Assembly (NCBI GenBank): GCA_039183535.1
Contig: JBCDBO010000006.1
Coordinates: 31,933 to 95,932 of the forward strand
Source: JBCAXA01 sp039183535
GTDB taxonomy: Bacteria > Pseudomonadota > Gammaproteobacteria > Steroidobacterales > Woeseiaceae
DNA length: 64,000 nt
Direction of reading: 5' to 3'
Below, piece by piece: positions 44,948-53,994 of the stretch. The first letter of the stretch is position 1; each line of letters opens with the position of its first letter. The translations under genes were made by a program, and so were the position numbers. Below the pieces are notes generated by a model. It was given only the letters and a program-made list of their open reading frames with translations, ran no database searches and was not told the origin of the DNA.

Positions 44948-46429
44948 GTGACAAGACCGATTACTGCGATTCTCGCAAGCATTGCAATGACGATTGCCGG
45001 TTGCTCGACCGCGCCTACGGCAACCAACGACGTGCTGCGCCCGAAAGTCGTAATCGTAACGATGTTCGAACGTGGCGCGGATACGGGCGACGCGCCCGGT
45101 GAATTTCAACTGTGGAACGAGCGGCGTCAACTCAACCGAGTTCTGCCGTTCCATGGCCATCACGATCTGCATATGGATGAGAATGGCGATTTGTTGGCCA
45201 TTGTCACCGGCGTCGGCACGGCGAAAGCAGCGGCGTCGATTATGGCGCTCGGCATGGACCCGCGCTTTGATCTATCGGCCAGTTATTGGCTGGTCGCCGG
45301 TATCGCCGGATTCGACCCAAATGATGCCTCGTTGGGCTCAGCCGCGTGGGCAGAGTACCTGGTCGATGGCGACCTAGCGCACGAAATTGACGCGCGTGAG
45401 AAACCGGACGATTGGGAATGGGGTTACATTGCACGGCATACGAAAGTGCCGTTCGATCCCAACAAACCGGAGCCGCGGGGCGAAGTGTTTCGCCTGAATC
45501 CGGAGCTAACTCAGTGGGCCTTCGAGCAAACACAAAACGTCACGCTGCCAGATACGGCAGAGCTCGCTGCAAGCCGAGCACGCTACACGAATTACCCAGC
45601 GGCGACTGAGCCGCCCTCGGTCCTCAAGGGCGACCATCTAGCGGCACTGACGTTCTGGCATGGCGAGATCTTGAATGCCTGGGCTAATGCGTGGGTCGAC
45701 TATTGGTCCGATGGCGATGGCGAATTTGTATCCTCAGCGATGGAGGACACCGGTACGTACCAATCGCTGACTTACCTAGATCGGCTCGGGCGCGCCAATA
45801 AAGACCGCGTTCTGGTCCTGCGTACAGCCAGTAACTATACGGTGCCACCACCAGGCGTCGGCGCAGCCGAGAACCTACTTTCCGAGAACGATGGCTACTC
45901 TGGACTCGGTATCGCGCTCGAATCGGCGTATCGTGTAGGCTCTGTAGTCGTCGACGCGTTGTTGGCCGACTGGCCGCGATACAAAAATCAATTGCCGGAG
46001 CCGAGCATGTCCCCTAGCGCGCATTTGCAGCATGACTACGTATATCACCTGATCCAAGCCAAGCTGTGGCAACAATCGACGACGACTGGCGATACCTATT
46101 TCCCGCCAACCTATGAGCAAGACGGTTTTACGCATGCAACGGCAAACCCCGACATGCTGCTACCGGTAGCTAACCACTTTTACACGGACGTCGACGGCGA
46201 TTGGCTGTGCTTGCGAATGACCGTCGACAGCTTGGCGGACGCTGGCGTGAATGTCGTCTTTGAAGGCACGGCACCGGTAGGCGATAAGGCAGCCGATTTT
46301 GCGGGCGCCAACGGGGAGCTCTTCCCACACATAATGGGCGGCATACCACCCGGTGCGGTTTTAGACGTGCTGCCGGTCTCGCGCAATGCCGATGGCCAAT
46401 TTTTGTCTATCGACGATGTTAGCCACTAA
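44948..46429 (+). CDS. Lipoprotein of the purine nucleoside permease (NUP) family fused to DUF952
   Basis: A 493-residue protein. The start at GTG 44948 gives a lipoprotein signal (MTIAGC lipobox). Residues about 30-350 are the NUP family domain (KVVIVTMFERG, SYWLVAGIAGFDP, EDTGTY, RTASNYTVPPPG). I see no membrane helices beyond the signal, so the name permease is doubtful; the GIAG and EDTG-type segments recall nucleoside phosphorylases. Residues about 364-488 look like DUF952 (YVYHLIQAKLW, DGFTHATA, LFPHIMGGIPPGAVLDV). The neighbouring NUP copy lacks this domain. A longer in-frame start inside the terminator region is rejected. It overlaps the next gene slightly. Confidence 0.87.
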   Translation: MTRPITAILASIAMTIAGCSTAPTATNDVLRPKVVIVTMFERGADTGDAPGEFQLWNERRQLNRVLPFHGHHDLHMDENGDLLAIVTGVGTAKAAASIMALGMDPRFDLSASYWLVAGIAGFDPNDASLGSAAWAEYLVDGDLAHEIDAREKPDDWEWGYIARHTKVPFDPNKPEPRGEVFRLNPELTQWAFEQTQNVTLPDTAELAASRARYTNYPAATEPPSVLKGDHLAALTFWHGEILNAWANAWVDYWSDGDGEFVSSAMEDTGTYQSLTYLDRLGRANKDRVLVLRTASNYTVPPPGVGAAENLLSENDGYSGLGIALESAYRVGSVVVDALLADWPRYKNQLPEPSMSPSAHLQHDYVYHLIQAKLWQQSTTTGDTYFPPTYEQDGFTHATANPDMLLPVANHFYTDVDGDWLCLRMTVDSLADAGVNVVFEGTAPVGDKAADFAGANGELFPHIMGGIPPGAVLDVLPVSRNADGQFLSIDDVSH

Positions 46430-47630
46430 GACCGCTTATAAGGCGCTAGCAGCTTTCTGTTTTACATGGCTCGCGGCAGGCTGCGCGCTACCGGCAAAAC
46501 CACTAGCTAGTGCATTCGAACGCGCTGATGGCACCACCTTACAGGCTGAGGACATCGATGCGACGGTGACCCAACTGATGGAGGCTGGCAACGTGGCCGG
46601 CCTTGGCGTCGCGTTAATCGACGGGTCGGGTGTTCGTTACCTTAAGACCTACGGATATGCGACCCAGGAAAAAGGGACCTTATTGCAAGCGTCATCGGTC
46701 ATGTACGGCGCATCGCTCACGAAAGCGACGTTTGCCTACGCGGTAATGACCCTCGTCGACGAAGGGCGTGTCGATCTTGACGCACCGATCGCTGACGTAC
46801 TACCGCAACCACTCAGTGACTATGAGGACTATGCGGACCTTGCCGATGATCCTCGTTGGCACGGGTTTACGCTGCGCATGCTGTTATCGCACACGAGTGG
46901 ATTACCGAATTGGCGCTGGTTTATGCCTGGCGAGAAGCTGACCATTATGTTCGAACCGGGTACCCGCTACGCATACTCCGGAGAGGGTATCCAAATCGCC
47001 CAGATGATGCTGGAAGAAGGTTACGGCGTTGATGTCGCAGCGCTGATGCAAGCGCGCGTCTTTGATCGTTTCCAAATGACGAACACGTCGATGACCTGGC
47101 GTGAGGACTTTCGCGAGGACCTTGCCCGTGGGCACGATAAGGACGGCAGTAATCTCGGCCATTACATGCGTCAATCCGTTCGTGCGGCAGGCTCGATGGA
47201 CACCACCACAGCGGACTACGCCAAGTTTCTGGCCGCATTGTTGCGTGGTGAAGGCATCAGCGCCGGCGCCAAAAACGAGATGCTTAGTCCACAGGTCACG
47301 ATTACCAGCAAACGCCAGTTCCCTACCCAGTTTTGGGAAGACACCGACGCCAATAAGGCGATAGAGCTTGCCTACGGGCTGGGCTGGGGTTTGTTCACCA
47401 GTCGCTTCGGCCCCGCCTATTTCAAGGAAGGCCATGACGATGGCTGGAACAATTACGCGTTATGTCTTCGCGATGCCGAGCGCTGCTTGTTATTGCTCTC
47501 AAACTCATCGAATGGCGAGAGCATTTTCCTGTACCTAGCAGACGCGTTACTGGGTGAGACCGGCCTGCCCTGGGAGTGGGAAGGGTATGTGCCGTACGAT
47601 CGTGCCGCGACCGGCACGTCTGGCGACTGA
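46416..47630 (+). CDS. Lipoprotein serine hydrolase of the beta-lactamase/PBP4 family
   Basis: A 404-residue class-C-beta-lactamase-fold protein with a lipobox (LAAGC). The Ser-x-x-Lys motif is ASLTKAT (near residue 99), followed by a Tyr-Ser motif (YAYSGEG), which stands for the usual YxN. Such proteins act as esterases or peptidases; the substrate is unknown. The ATG at 46416 overlaps the NUP-DUF952 stop by 14 bases; one further upstream at 46386 is possible. Confidence 0.88.
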   Translation: MLATKTAYKALAAFCFTWLAAGCALPAKPLASAFERADGTTLQAEDIDATVTQLMEAGNVAGLGVALIDGSGVRYLKTYGYATQEKGTLLQASSVMYGASLTKATFAYAVMTLVDEGRVDLDAPIADVLPQPLSDYEDYADLADDPRWHGFTLRMLLSHTSGLPNWRWFMPGEKLTIMFEPGTRYAYSGEGIQIAQMMLEEGYGVDVAALMQARVFDRFQMTNTSMTWREDFREDLARGHDKDGSNLGHYMRQSVRAAGSMDTTTADYAKFLAALLRGEGISAGAKNEMLSPQVTITSKRQFPTQFWEDTDANKAIELAYGLGWGLFTSRFGPAYFKEGHDDGWNNYALCLRDAERCLLLLSNSSNGESIFLYLADALLGETGLPWEWEGYVPYDRAATGTSGD

Positions 47631-47635
47631 CGCGC

Positions 47636-48763
47636 TTAGTTAGCGATCTCGAAACCAATCCGCGTGGCAACACCAGCCGTTTCGACGGGCTCGCCGTTCA
47701 CAAAGCGAGGCGCATAACGAAACCGCTCCACGGCCGCACGGGCCGCGTCGGCGAACAGGCGTTGTCTGCGAGACATGCGCGATTCGGGGCCTAGTGCACC
47801 TGCGTTTTCGCTTTGGCCCGTATGAACTACCCGCGTTGCTTGGACATTGCGGACGATGCCAGACTTATCAACGGTGAACTCGAGATCCACGTACCCCTGA
47901 ACACCGGATCTCAGTAGTGTCGGTGGATACGCCGGCGCCATTCTGTACAGCGGCAAGTAATCCTGATCATCGGCAAACTTACTATCGCGTCCAATTGCCA
48001 CGCAGTGTTCAGTGGCTTTTTCGCTGTCACCGCGACGCTCGTACAAAGGTACAAGCGCGGCTCGAATAGCCAGCGAGCGTGCTTTTGCAAGAGGAACGTC
48101 GGGATCGAGTAGCGTTAAGGCCTCCTCAAAAATCTTCGTGGCTCGGCTACGTTTACCGCGACCAAGCTCAATACGGGCAATGTAGTACTTTACGACTCCG
48201 AGATCGGATATTGCGTCGTTTGCGCTATAGATCTCCCCCGCTTCTTTAAGAATCGCTATGCCGGTGTTCGGCGAACGCTTACCCAGCTCGGCCCCTAGTT
48301 GCAGTGCTTGTTCCGCGTACTCGACGGAGTCCGTTGGATAGACTTTTCGCGTTAGTCCTAACGCGCGTTTGTACCAGCGATGCGCCTCGTCCCAGTCACG
48401 CTCGGCATCGAGCACCTCTGCACGGGTGCGTACAAGAACGAGTACGGCCTCCGACTCATCGTCGTGAATCGTCTTTGCCAGTGTGTAAGCTTCATCGAAA
48501 TACGTGCTTGCCAGTCGACTCTGACCATTCCTTAGCAACGCAACCGCGTGGTTGTTAATTAGTACCGGGAGCCGCTCGTCATCGCCGGCGAACATCGCCC
48601 GCCCAAGCTCAACGACTTTTGTCGACGTTGTGAGTTCCGCAGCCTTGTCGCCCTCTTCAACGGCTGTTCGATAGGCACGCCACGCCGAATTGAATTCGGC
48701 ACTGGCATTGGCGGTGCCAACGGCAAGCACGCCGGTAAGAATCAGTGCTATCCATCGCACCAT
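47636..48763 (-). CDS. TPR protein with C-terminal TonB domain
   Basis: A 375-residue exported protein. A signal peptide (ending TANASA) is followed by TPR-like helix pairs (about 40-260) and a TonB C-terminal domain (about 285-375; YPPTLLRSGVQGYVDLEFTV and the late RFRYAPRF). Real TonB keeps an uncleaved N-terminal anchor for ExbB/ExbD contact; here the N terminus looks cleavable and there is no proline-rich spacer. It could be a periplasmic partner for the receptor or another TonB-like function. It faces the receptor group from the opposite strand. Confidence 0.85.
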   Translation of the reverse strand: MVRWIALILTGVLAVGTANASAEFNSAWRAYRTAVEEGDKAAELTTSTKVVELGRAMFAGDDERLPVLINNHAVALLRNGQSRLASTYFDEAYTLAKTIHDDESEAVLVLVRTRAEVLDAERDWDEAHRWYKRALGLTRKVYPTDSVEYAEQALQLGAELGKRSPNTGIAILKEAGEIYSANDAISDLGVVKYYIARIELGRGKRSRATKIFEEALTLLDPDVPLAKARSLAIRAALVPLYERRGDSEKATEHCVAIGRDSKFADDQDYLPLYRMAPAYPPTLLRSGVQGYVDLEFTVDKSGIVRNVQATRVVHTGQSENAGALGPESRMSRRQRLFADAARAAVERFRYAPRFVNGEPVETAGVATRIGFEIAN

Positions 48764-48803
48764 ACCGATAACCCCCGTATCGTTTCATCCAGTAGGCAGT
48801 CAA

Positions 48804-50099
48804 TTACAGGTAAGCGTACTTGAGCGCAAAAATGACGGCAATCAAATAGACCGCCAGCGGGCACTCGGTCGCTTTACCACTCAGAACCTTGATAACAGCG
48901 TAGCAAATAAAGCCAAGCCCAATACCCTCCGCAATCGAGTAGGTCAGTGGCATGGCGATCGCAGCCACGACCGCGGGCGTCGACTCGGTAATATCCGGCC
49001 AGTCAAGATCGGCCAACGACCGGGCCATCAGACACGCGACGAACAGTAACGCGGATGCCGTTGCGTAAGCGGGGATACTCTCCGCCAATGGTGAGAAAAC
49101 GAGGCACGCGAGAAACAACAACGCACAAACCACGGCGGTAAGACCTGTCCTACCGCCGGCTTCAACGCCGGCCGCGCTTTCGATAAAGCTTGTTGTTGAT
49201 GATGTTCCGGCCAGCGAGCCGACGAGCGTCGCGCCAGAGTCTGCCAAAAGCGCTTGTCGAAGCCGAGGTAGCCGACCTTGCTGGTCCAAAAGATGGGCGC
49301 GGGTAGCGATTCCAACCAGCGTCCCGGCCGTATCGAAAACATCGACGATCAACATCGTCAACACCGTCGTCAGCATGCCTATCTCAAGTGCGCTACGAAT
49401 ATCGAGTGCGAGCAATACCGGTGCGGGTGACGGTGGCGTCGAAACGATGCCTTTGAATTCGGCAGCACCAATAAGCCAACCGATAATCGCGACACTGAGG
49501 ATCCCAATGACGACTGCGCCGGTCACACGACGGGCCGACAGCGCAGCGATAATGACGAAACCGAATACGGCTAAGAGCGGGCCGGGCGTTAAAACGTCGC
49601 CAAGCGTCACAAGCGTCGCGTCGTTATTAACGACAATTCCGGCGTTTTGAAGCGCGATGAACCCCAAGAACAGACCGATACCGGCTGCCATACCGAGCTT
49701 CATATTGCGCGGAATAGCGTTTATCAGCCACTCACGTACCGGCAAGACACTCAGCACGATGAACAAAACACCGGAAACGAAGACCGCCCCCAAGGCCGTC
49801 TGCCAGCTAGCGCCTTGCGTCAACACGACCGTGTACGCGAAGAACGCGTTCTGCCCCATGCCGGGTGCGAGCGCGATCGGGTAATTGGCCGCAATGCCCA
49901 TGACGAGCGTTCCGAAGGCCGCCGCCAGACAGGTCGCAACGAATACGGCCCCGAAATCCATACCAGCATCGGACAAGATCGCTGGATTAACGACCGCAAT
50001 GTAAACCATCGCTAAAAAGGTCGTAAGGCCTGCGACCGCCTCACGACGCACGCTGGTACCAGCCGCATCGAGGCCGAAGAAGCGGTTAAGCGACGCCAT
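48804..50099 (-). CDS. AzgA/GhxP-type guanine-hypoxanthine permease
   Basis: A 431-residue NCS2-relative permease with about 12-14 helices. The N terminus (RFFGLDAAGTSVRREAVAGLTTFLAMVYI), PGMGQNAFF and SFIESAAGVEAGGRTGLTAV motifs are typical of the AzgA group (hypoxanthine, guanine and adenine). It brings purine bases through the inner membrane to GuaD and XdhAB. It follows the second NUP gene by about 40 bases in the same direction. Confidence 0.95.
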   Translation of the reverse strand: MASLNRFFGLDAAGTSVRREAVAGLTTFLAMVYIAVVNPAILSDAGMDFGAVFVATCLAAAFGTLVMGIAANYPIALAPGMGQNAFFAYTVVLTQGASWQTALGAVFVSGVLFIVLSVLPVREWLINAIPRNMKLGMAAGIGLFLGFIALQNAGIVVNNDATLVTLGDVLTPGPLLAVFGFVIIAALSARRVTGAVVIGILSVAIIGWLIGAAEFKGIVSTPPSPAPVLLALDIRSALEIGMLTTVLTMLIVDVFDTAGTLVGIATRAHLLDQQGRLPRLRQALLADSGATLVGSLAGTSSTTSFIESAAGVEAGGRTGLTAVVCALLFLACLVFSPLAESIPAYATASALLFVACLMARSLADLDWPDITESTPAVVAAIAMPLTYSIAEGIGLGFICYAVIKVLSGKATECPLAVYLIAVIFALKYAYL

Positions 50100-50137
50100 G
50101 TCGACTCCCCGTCGTTGTTGTTATTTTTCGCGCGGTA

Positions 50138-51232
50138 TTATGGCCCGGCCGTCCCCGGGACGGTATCCGCCCACTGATCCCAACCGTCGACGAGCGCATC
50201 TACGACGGCTCGCCCGACGGTAAACGCCGCTCGAATCGCCGGCGCACCCTCATCGGCATACGGGGCCGTCGTGCTCCACGCCGCCGTTTTGCCGGGCGGC
50301 GGCATCGTAAAATTACTAGCGGTCCGCAGCACCAACACCCGGTCTGCATCGATCAATCCCTGCCTAGCCAAGCGGTTCAAGGCGGTTAACGTGCCGGTAT
50401 CTTCCATGTTCGACGTCATGAAATTCGCCGATTCGCCGCGGTACAAGGCGACCCAGTCATTGGCCCAACGGTTAAATAGCGCACCATGCCAGTAAGTACT
50501 GGCCGCGAGAGTTTCGCCCTTGGTGACGAAGGGCGGCTTCTGCGCATTGGGGTATCCATCGTACTGGGCCCGGTATTCACGTATACCCGGCGAGTCGCCG
50601 AGGTCGATATCGCGAGTGAGCTCGTACGCCCAATCAACCAATGCGGCGTTCAACGAAAAGGCGATCGTGTCGACCGTCCAGCCCGTGTAAATATCGTCGG
50701 GGTCAACGGCCGGCTTTTTGGCGCCGAGCGGGATAAGACCGTACGGCCAATCGTCGGGAATCTCGCGGCCGTCGATCTCGTACAACAGATCGCCATCGAC
50801 GATGTGGGTCGCCCACGCGGCGGACCCGAGTGATAAGTCTTCCGGGTCACCCCCAGCGATCCCAGCCACCAACCAATAGGCGCGCGACACATCGACACGC
50901 GGGTCTAGCCCCAAGGCCATTATCGATGCCGTCGCGTTGGCGATACCGCCACCGACCAAAATCGCGAGCACGCCGTCGTCGTTGTAATACAACGACTGCT
51001 CGCCAAGGCCGAACGCAAGCGTCTTTTCGAGTGGTAGCTCCTCGACCCAAAGCTGCAGCTCGCCGGCTTTATCGCCGGTCGGCTCGCCGTACTCGAACAT
51101 CGCAACGACAACGACCTTGATCGGCATCGCGGTAACGCTATTGTCTGGCGCTGGCCGTGAACAACCAACCAACATAGCCAACGCAACACCGGCAAGCGGC
51201 AAAAGTAACTGGACTCGGGTGAGCGCGCGCAT
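50138..51232 (-). CDS. Lipoprotein of the purine nucleoside permease (NUP) family
   Basis: A 364-residue protein with a lipobox (AMLVGC) and no membrane helices. It shares with the first copy KVVVVAMFEYG, AYWLVAGIAGGDP, LGSAAWATHIVDGDL, MEDTGTLTAL and RTASNFTMPPPG. It ends shortly after VVDAL, so it lacks the DUF952 domain. The ATG at 51232 sets the lipobox at the normal distance; the open frame extends upstream without a convincing signal. A periplasmic nucleoside-processing or -binding role fits better than a channel. Confidence 0.87.
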   Translation of the reverse strand: MRALTRVQLLLPLAGVALAMLVGCSRPAPDNSVTAMPIKVVVVAMFEYGEPTGDKAGELQLWVEELPLEKTLAFGLGEQSLYYNDDGVLAILVGGGIANATASIMALGLDPRVDVSRAYWLVAGIAGGDPEDLSLGSAAWATHIVDGDLLYEIDGREIPDDWPYGLIPLGAKKPAVDPDDIYTGWTVDTIAFSLNAALVDWAYELTRDIDLGDSPGIREYRAQYDGYPNAQKPPFVTKGETLAASTYWHGALFNRWANDWVALYRGESANFMTSNMEDTGTLTALNRLARQGLIDADRVLVLRTASNFTMPPPGKTAAWSTTAPYADEGAPAIRAAFTVGRAVVDALVDGWDQWADTVPGTAGP

Positions 51233-51521
51233 TAAGACACCTAACAACATGGAGGCTACGAGCGTAGCGGGCGCTGGCCGGTTAATCAAAGGCCTTGTCA
51301 CAAAGTCTGTCACGCAAAAGCTGCGCCCCGTAGCACCCAACCTAATTGGTGCGCGAAACACGCAATTTTGCCGGTTTTTTCTGGCTACACGTCCATTGAC
51401 TGGGTACGTAAATCGACCATTGCACCGTCATTGCACAACCCGGTGGCGGCTGCACCATCGACTAACAAATGTTGCTTGAATCCAGTACGGCGACGGCTGC
51501 GCGCGATATAGACCGAGCGGC

Positions 51522-52382
51522 CTACCGGCGCAAGATGTCGAGCAGGCCGCGTTGCCTCGCATTCAAAGCCACATCGGGAGTTACGACGGCCGCGGCCAGC
51601 GCTGTATGCGCCTCGCAGGCTGGCGTCTCGGTGCCAAGCCCTGTCGCAGCCGTCGCAACTATCCGCTGAGCCAGCGCGACGTTATACGCCATGTTCTCAA
51701 GCGCCGATGCTGCCTCGACATTGGCCTCGTGCGGGTGCCAGCAATCATAGTCAGTCACTAAAGCGAGCGTCGCATACGCGATCTGCGCTTCGCGCGCCAA
51801 CTTTGCTTCCGGCATGTTGGTCATGCCAATGACACTTGCACCCAGTGCTTGGTAGTGCAAAGACTCAGCCAACGACGAAAACTGTGGGCCTTCGATGCAA
51901 AGATACGTGCCGTTCGCATGACACTGAGCCGGGTCGGCATGCTGGCCATGGGCGTGAACCAGCGCCGATGCGACCGCCGATGAAATCGGCGCTGCCATTG
52001 ATACGTGAGCAACGACGCCATCGCCGAAAAATGTACTCTGGCGGTGTTTTGTTAGATCGATGAATTGGTTTGGAACAACGACGTGACGCGGCGCGATCTC
52101 GGCAACGAGCGAACCGACAGCCGACACCGAGATAACGTAGCGAACACCGACGGCTTTCAAGGCATAGATGTTCGCCCGATACGGTACCTCGGATGGCAAT
52201 AGCCGGTGACCTTGTCCGTGCCGGGCCAGAAAAACCAGTGGCACGTCGTTGAGTTCGCCGAAGCGCAGCGAATCGGAAGTCGGGCCGAATGGCGTTTCTA
52301 CGACTTCTTCGCGCGGATTTTGCAGCCCGTCGAGTCGGTACAAGCCACTGCCGCCGATAACCCCAATAAGCGCCCTATTCAC
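51522..52382 (-). CDS. mtnP: 5'-methylthioadenosine phosphorylase
   Basis: A 286-residue nucleoside phosphorylase. Phosphate and ribose motifs are GGSGLY, RHGQGHR and EGPQFSS. Base recognition is by TDYDCW with both Asp residues, which selects 6-amino purines, so methylthioadenosine rather than methylthioinosine is the expected substrate. It releases adenine, which could go to the adenine-deaminase-family enzyme. The 289-base gap between this gene and the second NUP gene contains no gene and probably the NUP promoter. Confidence 0.92.
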   Translation of the reverse strand: MNRALIGVIGGSGLYRLDGLQNPREEVVETPFGPTSDSLRFGELNDVPLVFLARHGQGHRLLPSEVPYRANIYALKAVGVRYVISVSAVGSLVAEIAPRHVVVPNQFIDLTKHRQSTFFGDGVVAHVSMAAPISSAVASALVHAHGQHADPAQCHANGTYLCIEGPQFSSLAESLHYQALGASVIGMTNMPEAKLAREAQIAYATLALVTDYDCWHPHEANVEAASALENMAYNVALAQRIVATAATGLGTETPACEAHTALAAAVVTPDVALNARQRGLLDILRR

Positions 52383-52486
52383 GTGCTGTACTCATAAGTT
52401 GTCCATCGAAATTCGCTTCACGTTGTAACATTCGACCGGTCGCGGCGGTCTTTTCTGACAGTACCGACCAAAAAGACGACGAACCT

Positions 52487-53311
52487 ATGTGGAAACAACG
52501 GTTAAGCCTGCCAGTAATCGGGCTGATAGCGGTAGTGATCGCAACAGGGCCGGCGATGGCCGACGAATTTGACCACAGCGCGTGGACAGAGCTCCTCGGG
52601 AAGCATGTCGTAGCGATCGATGATGGCAACTCAACGGCCGTAGACTACGCCGGAATTGGCGCAGAACGCAGTGCGCTAACGGCCTATCTCAGCCGGCTAG
52701 CGACCGTTAGTCAGACAGAGTTTGACGGCTGGTCGCGCGATGATCAGCTCGCCTTCCTCATTAATGTCTATAACGCCTGGACGGTCGATCTAATTCTACA
52801 GCGCTACCCGGACCTCGAATCGATCCGCAATCTGGGCTCGTTTTTTTCCTCGCCATGGAAAAAAGACTTTGTTGCGTTATTCGGTGAGACCGTCTCGCTC
52901 GACCACGTGGAACATACGTTGATCCGCGGCTCGGGTCGCTATAACGATCCGCGGATTCACTTCGCGGTGAATTGCGCGAGTATTGGGTGCCCCGCGCTCG
53001 CGAACGAGGCATACACCAGTGAGTCGCTGGATGCGCAACTCGATGCGGCAACGGTACGGTTTCTCGGCGATGCATCGCGCAATCGGGCCGTACGCAACGG
53101 CGACGAAGTGCGCCTAGAGGTATCGTCGATCTTTAAATGGTACCGTGGCGACTTTGAGCAAGGCTGGCGTGGTACGAATTCGCTGGGCGCGTTTTTCGCC
53201 CGCTACGCGGAATCGCTAGGTCTTACCGACAACGAGACCACGAAAGCGGCCGCCGACGATATCGCCATCCGCTTCCTCGCTTACGATTGGGCCTTAAACG
53301 ATACGCCATGA
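52487..53311 (+). CDS. Exported DUF547 protein
   Basis: A 274-residue protein with a signal peptide (ending GPAMA-DE) and a DUF547 domain: DQLAFLINVYNAWTVD, DPRIHFAVNCASIGCPAL and SSIFKWYRGDF are its marks. The conserved Cys, His and Asn residues suggest an enzyme (a thiol-type fold has been proposed), but no activity is known to me. It overlaps the next gene (ATGA). The trio DUF547 plus two glycosyltransferase-family genes is a grouping that recurs in Proteobacteria. Confidence 0.92.
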   Translation: MWKQRLSLPVIGLIAVVIATGPAMADEFDHSAWTELLGKHVVAIDDGNSTAVDYAGIGAERSALTAYLSRLATVSQTEFDGWSRDDQLAFLINVYNAWTVDLILQRYPDLESIRNLGSFFSSPWKKDFVALFGETVSLDHVEHTLIRGSGRYNDPRIHFAVNCASIGCPALANEAYTSESLDAQLDAATVRFLGDASRNRAVRNGDEVRLEVSSIFKWYRGDFEQGWRGTNSLGAFFARYAESLGLTDNETTKAAADDIAIRFLAYDWALNDTP

Positions 53312-53994
53312 GCGAACCAAATACCGTCGCCATTGTGGTGCCGGTTTTGAACGAGTCAGCCGTTGCCGCGGCGCTTGGCCAGCGATTGGTCGAGCTGATG
53401 AACACGGGTATCGCCGACGTCCTGGTTGTCGATGGTGGCAGCGACGACAACACCCAGACACAATTGCGGGTACTCGGTCTTGACGTTTTGACCGCGCCAC
53501 GCGGTCGCGCCGCACAAATGAACGCCGGCGCACAGGCGACGACCGGGTCGACGCTAGTGTTTTTACATGCGGACACGGCTTTGCCGCGTGATGGTATTGA
53601 CGCCGTCTGCGCCGCGATCGCCGCCGGTGCCGATTGGGGACGATTCGATGTTCGAGTCGCCGGTCGAAGCCGCTGGTTTCCAATGATTAGCACCCTTATT
53701 AATTGGCGCAGCAGAATCTCGGGCTACGCGACCGGCGATCAGGCCATGTTTGTTCGTCGTAGTGTCTTTGAGGCTGTCGGCGGCTTTCCCGAACAGCCGC
53801 TCATGGAGGACATCGAGATCAGCCGGCGGTTGCGCCGGGTAAGCCGGCCCGCCTGCCTGACCGAGACTGTGACAACGTCCGGTCGGCGCTGGGAGCGCTT
53901 TGGCGTCTGGCGAACCATCTGGCTCATGTGGCGGTTGCGATTTGCGTACTGGCGAGGCGTGCCCGCCGAGCAGCTGGCCAAGCGATATGCCTGA
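53308..53994 (+). CDS. Family-2 glycosyltransferase (arsenosugar-type, TIGR04283-like)
   Basis: A 228-residue GT2 enzyme. The nucleotide-binding start VVPVLNESA, the VVDGGSDDNT acid pair, FLHADT and the late EDIEISRRL are typical. The TIGR04283 group has been linked to arsenosugar biosynthesis, though no arsenic gene is present here and the true acceptor is unknown. The ATG at 53308 overlaps the DUF547 stop; its own stop overlaps the next gene by eight bases. Confidence 0.9.
   Translation: MSEPNTVAIVVPVLNESAVAAALGQRLVELMNTGIADVLVVDGGSDDNTQTQLRVLGLDVLTAPRGRAAQMNAGAQATTGSTLVFLHADTALPRDGIDAVCAAIAAGADWGRFDVRVAGRSRWFPMISTLINWRSRISGYATGDQAMFVRRSVFEAVGGFPEQPLMEDIEISRRLRRVSRPACLTETVTTSGRRWERFGVWRTIWLMWRLRFAYWRGVPAEQLAKRYA

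Noticed and set aside
34788..52382. Horizontally acquired genomic island
   Set aside because: No integrase, transposase, tRNA or flanking repeat is visible, and codon use looks by eye like that of the neighbours.
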